DNA from: Fibrobacter sp. | GTDB lineage: Bacteria > Fibrobacterota > Fibrobacteria > Fibrobacterales > Fibrobacteraceae | Direction: 5' to 3' | Assembly: GCA_017615055.1 (NCBI GenBank) | Contig: JAGAAW010000106.1 | Location: forward strand, 1 to 43,509 | DNA length: 43,509 nucleotides | In this document: in pieces, positions 16,509 through 23,682 of the stretch | Numbering within the stretch: the stretch's first letter is position 1 | How the letters are laid out: each line of letters begins with the position of its first letter | Translations under genes and position numbers: made by a program | Notes under the pieces: generated by a model | Seen by the model: only the letters and a program-made list of their open reading frames with translations | What the model was told of the DNA's origin: nothing | The model's database searches: none

Positions 16509-19289
16509 TCACTCTTCTACGGCGCAATCACTGAAGACTCGGTTTAGGTCTTCAAGATTATTGCAAAGCATAACCCTTTCGCGAATATCGCGCTTGGTAA
16601 ATTCCAGTCGCTTTACATGTTCTCCGTTCACGCGAATGAGCTGGATTCTCCCGAACAAGGCGCATTCTTCGGCGTACTTTGCAAACGCCTTCGCCTTGCC
16701 TAGATTATCGCCCAATTCAGGGTTGTGCGGTTCCAACATATCCGCCACGTAAGAATCACCATCCTTGCGCACGACAATAAAGTCCGGATACATCGCCTTT
16801 ATCTGATTATCCTTTTCATACGGAATTGCGAGCGAGAACGATTTCCGAGGAGGATTTCTATACCATGTAACAAAATCTTCGCGAGCAAATTCCTCAGCAA
16901 GAGTTTTCTTTTCCCAATTATTCAGTTTAAATTTTGCAAAACCATGATTATCGACGAAAAGATGCTTTTCAAACTTTTCGCCATCACGGTCTGTACCCAT
17001 AATCGTTTCCGGCAAACCGAATACATGCTTGGTGACCTCGGCAGAATTACTAACGATGTCATTGTATTCTTTCTTGAATTTTTCATCAGCGCCCTTGAGC
17101 AAGTTCACCTTACGGCGATAAGCATCATCAATTTCATTGAATCGCTTGGACGCGTAGTCATCCAACTTTCGCAAGCATTCGCTGTCGGCCGCAAACAAGA
17201 TGACATCCACCTTGAATTCCGGATTTTCCCAATCGGCATCTGTCTTGGACGAACTGGTGATATAGAAGTTTCCGATTCCTGTTTCACCTAGTTTTTTATC
17301 AGCAAGTTTAAAGATTCGATCTATATCAGACTGCGCTGTCGCAATTGAGCCTTGAACTTCGTCTTGAATGGAAATTCCATACACGTCGAATATTTCAGAC
17401 GACAACTTGAATTCGGTGATGTCCTTGGAAAGTTGTTCATATTTCCCGGACTTGCGGAGTCCATCGGCATAATCACGAATCAAGTCCACAATTTCCGTTT
17501 TGACTGTCCGCAACCCATCACGCCATATATCCGTCATTACCAGAACCTGAACCAAGGCAAACAGTGACGAAACATGATTTTTACTGATGCGGACGGAACG
17601 TACGTCGAAAGTATCAAACTCTGAATCGTTAATAAACTTGACTACAGACTCGCGATCTATGCCATCTTCTAAAACAACCTCCTCTTCAACCGGAACAAAG
17701 ACTGATTCTTCTTTTTTACTAGTTGCCTCTTTAGGAGCATTCTTTGCAGCGGCATCTTTTGCAGCATTATATTCAGCGGTTGACTCCTTTACAGATGTTT
17801 CCTGTACAGGCATTTTTACTTCCGGAGCAGCAGGCTGTTTCGGAGAAGATTTTTCTTCAATTACAACAGGTATTACCACAGGTTTCTGCACAATACGTTT
17901 GGGCTTGATTTGCAGTATTTGTGCAGGGCCGTCATCGAATCTTTCAGATTCAATTTCGGTAGGGAGTTCACCGCCTTCACGGTCCTGCAAATCCTTTACA
18001 ATCGCCTTGACCGTTTCAGAATCAAAATACGGCAAATACAAATGGACATCATTCAACGAATCATCCACCTGAATCCGCTGTTGGGTGGGTGTACGAACCA
18101 TACGGCCAAGCAACTGCGCGATATGCGTAGAATCTTTTGCACGGCGGACAGACATCATGGTTTCTGCACGGGGACAGTCCCAACCTGTGCTCAAATTCTG
18201 CTTAAAGAATACAACCTTGATATTCTTTGTCTCCGCAATTCTTGACGGTTCTATGTACTGCATCTGGTATCCGCCAACATCGATTGCAGATTTGGTATCA
18301 AATGTCTGCACCACTTCGCCGGCATCGAATGTGCGGCCGACGCGATCCTCGATTTTGCGAAGATAATCTTCCAGCGGAGTCTCGGAAACCTTGCCTGCGG
18401 TCCCATCCAAAACCTGTATAACAAGAACCGGATTAAAGACAGTATAATGCTGTTCCACAAGATACTGGTGCCAGTGGGCACACTTGTGCTGCCATTCGTC
18501 AACGGCAGCCTGCAAGATGCTCATCTCGTTGGTTACCTTGTCGTCTTCCGGATGCGTGATGATAATCCGATCCTTCAGCAAACCTGACTTACGAACATCA
18601 TCGGGCGTTACGACTACATTATGGATAGACGAATTTGTGTACCCCTTGACAAGGGCATTGAACCGCTCCGGTGTTGCAGACATGCCAATAACAATCGGCA
18701 TTGAAGAAAGCCCATTTTCGGGACTACCCTTGATGAACTTCTGCATGATTGTAGTTGCTGTTGCGGCAGCATTCCCGGAAGCACCGCGATGCGCCTCGTC
18801 AATAATAAAATATAGGCGGTCGGGCTTGTTCACAACGGTATTCTGAAGCGTTTCCCAAATAGTGTATTGCCTGCCGTCAGAATGCTTGGTCAAATTGGAA
18901 GACTTGCCCAATTTCTGCGTATTCAAGAAATACACATGGCCGTCTTCCAGTTCTTCCCTATCAAAAGATTCGTCTTCAATCACAACACACTGGCCAAGCC
19001 TAATCCGGTCTGCCTTGAGGTCGATTTTTGCCTTGGATTGCAGATTCAGTTCCGGAGAATCGGATAGCCACACGAATACGGCATCACGTTCGTCGGCGTG
19101 AGATTCATCACCATTGAAGATTTCTTCGATAAGCGATGCCATGACAATAGTCTTACCGGCCCCGGTTGGAGCGGTAAACGAGATAACCTGCGGAACATGC
19201 GTACGGCGAAATGCGCCTTGAGATTCATAGACCCTCATGCGCAGGTTTTCAACAGCTTCTTTCTGGAATGAGAAAAGTTCTACTTTCAT
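16509..19289 (-). CDS. Type III restriction enzyme, Res (helicase-nuclease) subunit
   Basis: This 926-residue protein is an SF2 DEAD/DEAH translocase. It has Walker A Ala-Pro-Thr-Gly-Ala-Gly-Lys-Thr (Lys46), Walker B Asp-Glu-Ala-His at 164-167, motif III Met-Ser-Ala-Thr, and motif VI Gln-Leu-Leu-Gly-Arg-Met-Val-Arg-Thr. A low-complexity Lys/Glu/Ala/Pro linker (about 450-540) separates the motor from the C-terminal part. Near the end Tyr-Pro-Asp-Phe...Ala-Asp-Met-Leu-Glu-Pro-His resembles the nuclease region of type III Res proteins, but no canonical Glu-x-Lys follows. Res cleaves DNA only in complex with Mod. It begins 2 bp after the mod stop, so the two are co-transcribed. The pair defends against foreign DNA. 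Confidence 0.9.
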   Translation of the reverse strand: MKVELFSFQKEAVENLRMRVYESQGAFRRTHVPQVISFTAPTGAGKTIVMASLIEEIFNGDESHADERDAVFVWLSDSPELNLQSKAKIDLKADRIRLGQCVVIEDESFDREELEDGHVYFLNTQKLGKSSNLTKHSDGRQYTIWETLQNTVVNKPDRLYFIIDEAHRGASGNAAATATTIMQKFIKGSPENGLSSMPIVIGMSATPERFNALVKGYTNSSIHNVVVTPDDVRKSGLLKDRIIITHPEDDKVTNEMSILQAAVDEWQHKCAHWHQYLVEQHYTVFNPVLVIQVLDGTAGKVSETPLEDYLRKIEDRVGRTFDAGEVVQTFDTKSAIDVGGYQMQYIEPSRIAETKNIKVVFFKQNLSTGWDCPRAETMMSVRRAKDSTHIAQLLGRMVRTPTQQRIQVDDSLNDVHLYLPYFDSETVKAIVKDLQDREGGELPTEIESERFDDGPAQILQIKPKRIVQKPVVIPVVIEEKSSPKQPAAPEVKMPVQETSVKESTAEYNAAKDAAAKNAPKEATSKKEESVFVPVEEEVVLEDGIDRESVVKFINDSEFDTFDVRSVRISKNHVSSLFALVQVLVMTDIWRDGLRTVKTEIVDLIRDYADGLRKSGKYEQLSKDITEFKLSSEIFDVYGISIQDEVQGSIATAQSDIDRIFKLADKKLGETGIGNFYITSSSKTDADWENPEFKVDVILFAADSECLRKLDDYASKRFNEIDDAYRRKVNLLKGADEKFKKEYNDIVSNSAEVTKHVFGLPETIMGTDRDGEKFEKHLFVDNHGFAKFKLNNWEKKTLAEEFAREDFVTWYRNPPRKSFSLAIPYEKDNQIKAMYPDFIVVRKDGDSYVADMLEPHNPELGDNLGKAKAFAKYAEECALFGRIQLIRVNGEHVKRLEFTKRDIRERVMLCNNLEDLNRVFSDCAVEE

Positions 19290-19291
19290 AA

Positions 19292-21391
19292 TTAACGAAC
19301 CTTGTTGATGCGGAAGTTATCCAGATAGTCGCGATAGAGCTGGAAGGTAGTTTCAATGTTCAATTTGGAAATCATCTGCCGATATCCGCGTTCAGAATCG
19401 GTGACTATGTAGGCAACGTCAATTTCGGGCGCTTTTGCAAGTTCCTTGGAGAACGGATGGAACGCATTTTCGTCAATTAGAACGGCAAACCTATTTTCGG
19501 GGAGAATAATGTATTCCGGCAAGGGCTTGTTCATGGGAAGTTTGGGGCATGGGCCGATGGCACCCGCCTTCATCCACAATAGCGGAAGCAATTCCTTGAA
19601 CTGCCTACCAATCGCCACCGCATTCTTGTCCAAGAAACCCAAATGGAAGAAAGCAGCATTCGCCTTGAAACCGGCGGACATTTCAAGATCGGAACCAAGA
19701 TACTTTCCCTGGAGCGGTTTACCATTCACATCGTGACCTTCGATGGAGCAAACGGTGCGTGGCCAAGTAACGTAACGTGCGATGCCTTTTGCATTCCACT
19801 CGTCATCACCGGGATGTATTCCTTTTGCGAGAAATTCCTTGGATTCGTCAGCAGAGACCTCGTTGTTGGTGACCATAATGCAGCGGCGATTTCCACCATC
19901 TTCAGCATTGAGCAGATTGACGGCATGGAGCGTTGTGCCAGAGCCTGCGAAAAAGTCAACAATTAAGGCATTTGGTTTATTGGCGACAAAGAAACGAATT
20001 GTATCGTGGACTGCGTAAAGAGATTTAGGAAAAGAGAAAACCTTATCACCAAATATTTTTCTAATAACTCCACTACCATGCCTACTTGCATCATGCGACG
20101 AAATAGTCCATTGTGTTGAAGGTATAAATGAAGGTTTATAATTGGAGTCATCTAACTCATACGAATTATCTTCATTCACTCCATTTATCTTATAAGTACC
20201 ATTTAAAACTTTAGCATACTCCCCTTGTTTCAGATAGTTAATTGCCATTCCTCTTGAAGTGAATCCACCCAATCTGACAACATGATTTTTTTGAAGTTCA
20301 AGAAGCGTCTCACGTCCAATTCTCCAGCAGCCTTCTGTCCCATCAGAATGAATAGGCCATATTGCAATTGCACCATCAGGAGCTTGATATGTTTTTCTAT
20401 CAACTGTTATTCTTAAGGAATCTCCAACGCCCAAGAATTTTTTTCCATCTTTTGATACAAATATGGGATAAAACAAATTTGGTCTATCAGACCGCATATT
20501 ATTTGTACCAGTCCGCAATAGACCTTCCCAGTGAACTTTTGCCCTTGATGTATTTTTTACGCCACCAAGCCATTCTTCATTTAATTGCAATGGAACAGGA
20601 GATGCAGTTCCGATTTTTATAAAAAAGATGTATTCATCCGACCGCGCAAACTCGTTTCCCCTGGACACACCGCCTGGCATAATACAAGAACTAATCATCT
20701 GTATATTCGCCTCTGGAAACATTTCCTCCAATAAGCAGCCTAGGTGTAAGTATTCCTTTTCATCAATCGTCACTATTAGGACGGAGTCTTTCGGGTTCAG
20801 CAACTGCTTTGCGATTTTCAGGCGTTTCTGCATCATGGAAAGCCACTTGCTATGCCTGTAGCTGTCGTTGCCATCCACGTAATCGTTGTTGTATTTCCAG
20901 TCCTTTGCTCCGGTATTGTACGGCGGATCAATGTAAATGCAGTCCACCATGCCACCATACAGGTAAACCAGCAGTTGTAACGCATGATAATTGTCCGCTT
21001 CGATAAGCGCATGCCAAAGGGATGAATCCGATGCATTGCAAACGGAATCAATCGGCTTAAGATAAGGGTAAATCGCTTCGCCGAACTTCGCCACGCACAC
21101 CAAGTCCTCTACCGAAAACTGTGCGTGCTCATGATTGTCCTGCCGTTCGCACGTTGCCTTGCCATCATCGACGCAGAGAACCGTGTAAGTCTCATTCGCC
21201 TTGCCCGCTTTAAGTGCAACAGTCGCACCCTTCTTCACGGGAATCTCATAAAGCGGAGTGCATTCCGGTAGGTGCTCCTCAAACACGAGTCCAAATTTTT
21301 TCTGCTTGCTAAGTCGGGCGACCTCGGTTCGGATTCTCGCCTTGAGTTCCGGGTTTTCAACCTGTTCAATCAGTTCGTTAAGCGTGGACAT
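19292..21391 (-). CDS. Type III DNA adenine methyltransferase, Mod subunit
   Basis: This 699-residue methyltransferase has catalytic motif IV Asp-Pro-Pro-Tyr (Asp155) before the AdoMet-binding motif I Phe-Phe-Ala-Gly-Ser-Gly-Thr-Thr (about 478-485). That order is the beta class used by type III Mod subunits. The N-terminal 110 residues and the C-terminal 200 are G/C-rich like the neighbours, while the centre (about plus 20000-20720), expected to be the target recognition domain, is clearly A/T-rich and uses different codons. Mod reads the recognition sequence and methylates adenine on one strand; with Res it restricts DNA. The start ATG has no strong Shine-Dalgarno sequence. A long structured leader precedes it. 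Confidence 0.92.
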   Translation of the reverse strand: MSTLNELIEQVENPELKARIRTEVARLSKQKKFGLVFEEHLPECTPLYEIPVKKGATVALKAGKANETYTVLCVDDGKATCERQDNHEHAQFSVEDLVCVAKFGEAIYPYLKPIDSVCNASDSSLWHALIEADNYHALQLLVYLYGGMVDCIYIDPPYNTGAKDWKYNNDYVDGNDSYRHSKWLSMMQKRLKIAKQLLNPKDSVLIVTIDEKEYLHLGCLLEEMFPEANIQMISSCIMPGGVSRGNEFARSDEYIFFIKIGTASPVPLQLNEEWLGGVKNTSRAKVHWEGLLRTGTNNMRSDRPNLFYPIFVSKDGKKFLGVGDSLRITVDRKTYQAPDGAIAIWPIHSDGTEGCWRIGRETLLELQKNHVVRLGGFTSRGMAINYLKQGEYAKVLNGTYKINGVNEDNSYELDDSNYKPSFIPSTQWTISSHDASRHGSGVIRKIFGDKVFSFPKSLYAVHDTIRFFVANKPNALIVDFFAGSGTTLHAVNLLNAEDGGNRRCIMVTNNEVSADESKEFLAKGIHPGDDEWNAKGIARYVTWPRTVCSIEGHDVNGKPLQGKYLGSDLEMSAGFKANAAFFHLGFLDKNAVAIGRQFKELLPLLWMKAGAIGPCPKLPMNKPLPEYIILPENRFAVLIDENAFHPFSKELAKAPEIDVAYIVTDSERGYRQMISKLNIETTFQLYRDYLDNFRINKVR

Positions 21392-21458
21392 GCAGCCATA
21401 CCGGTAAAAGGTTAAACATCAGCATGCTCTTGCCTGACGTTCAATCCACGCTTTTTAT

Positions 21459-21690
21459 GCAATAGAAAAAGGCGTGAGTCGAAACGTTTACCAACCTGAG
21501 GCTCTGCGGGCCTGTTTCCGATAAACGTACGACCCACGCCCCATAAAGGGCACAATGCACCAAAAACCCAGACAGAATCTGGGCATGGGCATAGCGATGC
21601 ACTGGCTTACGCCAATGCATGCGTGAGCGTTCGCCTTGTTCCCGGAAACATGAAGTTTGCAGATTTCAGGTTGAGAACAAGAGACAAAAC
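21459..21690 (-). ncRNA. Candidate structured RNA / leader upstream of mod-res
   Basis: Four stems can be drawn on the minus strand in a gene-free 514-bp gap: a long-range stem 21635-21641/21675-21681; a 10-bp hairpin 21597-21620 with a GUAA tetraloop; a 6-bp hairpin 21567-21583 followed by five U; and a long imperfect stem 21471-21490/21522-21540 with an inner hairpin, followed by UUUUUCUAUU. In the second and fourth stems a mismatch on the plus strand becomes a G-U pair on the minus strand, which argues that the minus strand is transcribed. It may be an attenuated leader of the restriction operon or a separate small RNA. I recognise no known riboswitch class. Confidence 0.4.
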
Positions 21691-21727
21691 TCTTTATGCT
21701 GATAATATAAGTAAATATGCGTGAAAG

Positions 21728-21752
21728 GGATCCTCGCCTACGCGAGGATGAC
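21728..21752. repeat. REP-like short palindrome, copy 2
   Basis: ATCCTCGC and GCGAGGAT pair across CTAC, framed by GG and GAC as in the copy at 173-194. It lies between the structured RNA and the promoter of the following operon. Confidence 0.55.
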
Positions 21753-21799
21753 AAGGAAAACCGAGATGGGAAAAAAATTGCGTTTTTTTCAAAAATCTC

Positions 21800-21828
21800 T
21801 TGACATCCACCCCTGGAAAGTTTATATT
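21800..21828 (+). promoter_or_regulatory. Strong sigma70-like promoter of the four-gene operon
   Basis: TTGACA (21800-21805) and TATATT (21823-21828) are separated by exactly 17 bp, about 70 bases before the first start codon. The -10 hexamer matches those before both TIGR02147 genes. Confidence 0.75.
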
Positions 21829-21832
21829 TATA

Positions 21833-21890
21833 CTGCTCAAAAAAGCAGAAAACAATAAAAAGCCCCGCTGTTTTACGCGTGTCCGCGGGG
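21833..21890 (+). promoter_or_regulatory. Leader with two hairpins before the operon
   Basis: The predicted 5' leader contains CTGC/GCAG with an 8-nt A-rich loop, then CCCCGC (21863-21868) pairing with GCGGGG (21885-21890). The second stem ends 3 nt before the Shine-Dalgarno sequence (AAAGGAG) and could limit translation. Confidence 0.45.
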
Positions 21891-21905
21891 AAAGGAGCAA
21901 AAAAA

Positions 21906-22463
21906 ATGTATAGCGATGCAAAAAACGGTGGTGTCGGCATTTGGCTTGACGAAATCGTACCCTGCCTCAAGGATACCGAAACCGGAGAAATCAAGGAAAC
22001 CGTGGTTTTCAGGATTGAGAGCCGTTCGTTTCTGAAAAAATTCAACGAAAAGAACGGATGGGGAATTGACTGGATTGAGGTTCCCAATAGTGTCGAAGTG
22101 TTCGCGCTCGCCTTGAAGGAAAACAACGAAATTCAGGGACTCGTGGGCGTTAAAAACGACATTTCCGTGAAAGCGGCATACCTGCATTGGGGGTGTACCG
22201 CTCCGCACAACAACAAATACAGGTTCGGTGTGCAGAAATATAGTGGTGTTGGTGGGCATCTTTTTGCAATTGCTGCGGACCGGTCAATTTTATGGGGACA
22301 TGAAGGCTTTGTGCATGGTTTTGCCCTTAACAAAGAGTTGTTAAATCACTATATTGACATATTAGGAGCGTCCTATTTAGGGGCTCAACATCCTTATCAA
22401 TTTATGATTGATAAAGCCTCAGCTCAAAAACTTTTGGAGGTCTATACTTATGAGTGGAACTAG
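21906..22463 (+). CDS. GNAT-like acetyltransferase, accessory module
   Basis: This 185-residue protein has a Trp-Leu-Asp-Glu-Ile-Val-Pro-Cys-Leu start. The central part reads as GNAT strands followed by the acetyl-CoA-loop-like Gly-Val-Gly-Gly-His-Leu-Phe-Ala-Ile-Ala and a helix leading to His-Tyr-Ile-Asp-Ile-Leu-Gly-Ala. From memory, similar proteins occur in distant gut bacteria, often with a small downstream gene, so horizontal spread is likely. Start 21906 follows AAAGGAG. Its 3' end overlaps the next gene by 14 bp. A GNAT protein with a tiny partner resembles toxin-antitoxin or modification modules, but the substrate is unknown. Confidence 0.65.
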   Translation: MYSDAKNGGVGIWLDEIVPCLKDTETGEIKETVVFRIESRSFLKKFNEKNGWGIDWIEVPNSVEVFALALKENNEIQGLVGVKNDISVKAAYLHWGCTAPHNNKYRFGVQKYSGVGGHLFAIAADRSILWGHEGFVHGFALNKELLNHYIDILGASYLGAQHPYQFMIDKASAQKLLEVYTYEWN

Positions 22464-22638
22464 AAAGCCTGCCGTCATTTTGGCGGATTCTATGGAAGAA
22501 TACATGGCTACGCCTGATCCATACAAGGAACCGCCAAAAAGCAAGCTGAATATCTATGAATTGGGAAAATACGCCGAGCGTGTCGGAAAAAAAATCGACA
22601 TGCTGACAGCCGAAGAAATTTTGCAGTTTAAGGTGTAG
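22450..22638 (+). CDS. 62-residue partner protein of the GNAT-like gene
   Basis: This small charged protein has a Pro-rich centre (Ala-Thr-Pro-Asp-Pro-Tyr-Lys-Glu-Pro-Pro-Lys-Ser-Lys) and a helical end (Tyr-Glu-Leu-Gly-Lys-Tyr-Ala-Glu...Leu-Thr-Ala-Glu-Glu-Ile-Leu-Gln-Phe). It starts inside the GNAT-like gene with GGAGG at 9-nt spacing, so the two are translationally coupled. The size, charge and overlap suit a binding partner or antitoxin. I know no defined domain for it. Confidence 0.65.
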   Translation: MSGTRKPAVILADSMEEYMATPDPYKEPPKSKLNIYELGKYAERVGKKIDMLTAEEILQFKV

Positions 22639-22651
22639 AACGTCAAGCAAA

Positions 22652-22999
22652 ATGATTTCTTTCAAATCCGTTGAAAATTTCTTTGAAGAATGCACAACAG
22701 GCATCGAATTCAAATACGAGGAGAAATGGTATCTAATTGAATTTGACGATCCTTTTACAGGCATAGGCAAAGTAAGAATTCATCTGCAAGACGAGAATTC
22801 CGACAGTTATCTTGACGATTCACGATGCGAAGAGTTTAACGATCTCGAAGCACTCGTACACTCCTACAAAATTGGAAATCGGACCCTCGCAGAAATCATC
22901 TGCGATGAAAATAATATTCCCAGAAGCGTTTTGCCTGTAAAACGCAAAATTGAGAAATGGCAGACGGATTTGTTTGACGGAGCAAAGGATGAAAAATGA
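22652..22999 (+). CDS. 115-residue protein of unknown function
   Basis: An acidic protein with no membrane segment. Aromatic and acidic residues alternate in the first half (Lys-Tyr-Glu-Glu-Lys-Trp-Tyr-Leu-Ile-Glu-Phe-Asp), suggesting beta strands, and the C-terminal half is helical. It follows the 62-residue gene by 13 bp and overlaps the next by 11 bp, so it belongs to the same operon. Shine-Dalgarno sequence is weak. Base composition is richer in A/T than the chromosomal genes nearby. I do not recognise the family. Confidence 0.6.
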   Translation: MISFKSVENFFEECTTGIEFKYEEKWYLIEFDDPFTGIGKVRIHLQDENSDSYLDDSRCEEFNDLEALVHSYKIGNRTLAEIICDENNIPRSVLPVKRKIEKWQTDLFDGAKDEK

Positions 23000-23669
23000 A
23001 ATTCCATTCATCGCGAAATGGGCATTACTGTTCCGTAATCAAAAATACCCCCGGATTTATCGGCAAAAGATAAGCCTTCATGGCAAGAGATTCGTTCTAA
23101 TAAACGAAATTTCAAAAATTCCACCCGAAGAACGAAAGAATTACATTCTGCTTTTTTATGCCGAGGAAAAGCATTTTAATGCCTTTTACGCCGATTTAAA
23201 TCAGCATCGGATCGAAATCCTTCAGGAATTCTATGCCGTCTGCGGATTAGATTTTTCAACCTATCCCGGATTAGACGAAGAAGAAAATATTGTCGCAATC
23301 AAGCGCAATCGACAATTCTGTTCATTTTGTCAACAAAACGATATTCTATGCATTTACAATATCGTCTGGACAAACAAGAACAGTTATAAAGTCGCATTTC
23401 GCAATGTAGAAAAAGATTGCGTTGTAATCATTAGCACCTATCGTCTTCAAAAAGACGATGATGAAGTGTTCCGTAAGGGATACCTAAAAATGAAACAAAC
23501 AATACACCCCTCTATCATTCTTTGCTATGGGGAACCACAAAAAGTCATGGAGAATGACGTATCAAAGGGATTGGTAAAGCGTGTGCCACCTCGTTTTGAG
23601 TTGCTCAAATTGGAATATGCCGAAAAAACAGGACAATACTCATTTCTTGAAGCACTTTTGTCGGCCTAA
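22989..23669 (+). CDS. DUF4417-like protein
   Basis: This 226-residue soluble protein resembles DUF4417 family members in the order of its conserved parts: Phe-Phe-Tyr-type strand (Leu-Leu-Phe-Tyr-Ala-Glu-Glu-Lys), the Leu-Asp-Phe-Ser-Thr-Tyr-Pro-Gly motif, Arg-Asn-Arg...Gln-Gln-Asn-Asp-Ile, Ile-Val-Trp-Thr...Ser-Tyr, then Ile-Ser-Thr-Tyr and Ile-Leu-Cys-Tyr-Gly. The family has no assigned activity and is common in mobile and phage-associated regions. ATG 22989 has GGAG at 6-nt spacing and overlaps the previous stop by 11 bp. It is A/T-rich. It ends 13 bp from the convergent pectate lyase gene. Confidence 0.65.
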   Translation: MKNEIPFIAKWALLFRNQKYPRIYRQKISLHGKRFVLINEISKIPPEERKNYILLFYAEEKHFNAFYADLNQHRIEILQEFYAVCGLDFSTYPGLDEEENIVAIKRNRQFCSFCQQNDILCIYNIVWTNKNSYKVAFRNVEKDCVVIISTYRLQKDDDEVFRKGYLKMKQTIHPSIILCYGEPQKVMENDVSKGLVKRVPPRFELLKLEYAEKTGQYSFLEALLSA

Positions 23670-23682
23670 TTAGACATAATCA

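Noticed and set aside
21459..21690. Known riboswitch (cobalamin, TPP, SAM or c-di-GMP class) or tmRNA/6S RNA
   Set aside because: None of the conserved boxes I can recall for these classes is present, and the four-hairpin layout does not match tmRNA or 6S RNA.
21488..22126. A 212-codon open frame on the minus strand between the GNAT-like gene and mod
   Set aside because: It overlaps a well-supported plus-strand gene, its promoter and the structured RNA, and lacks codon bias.
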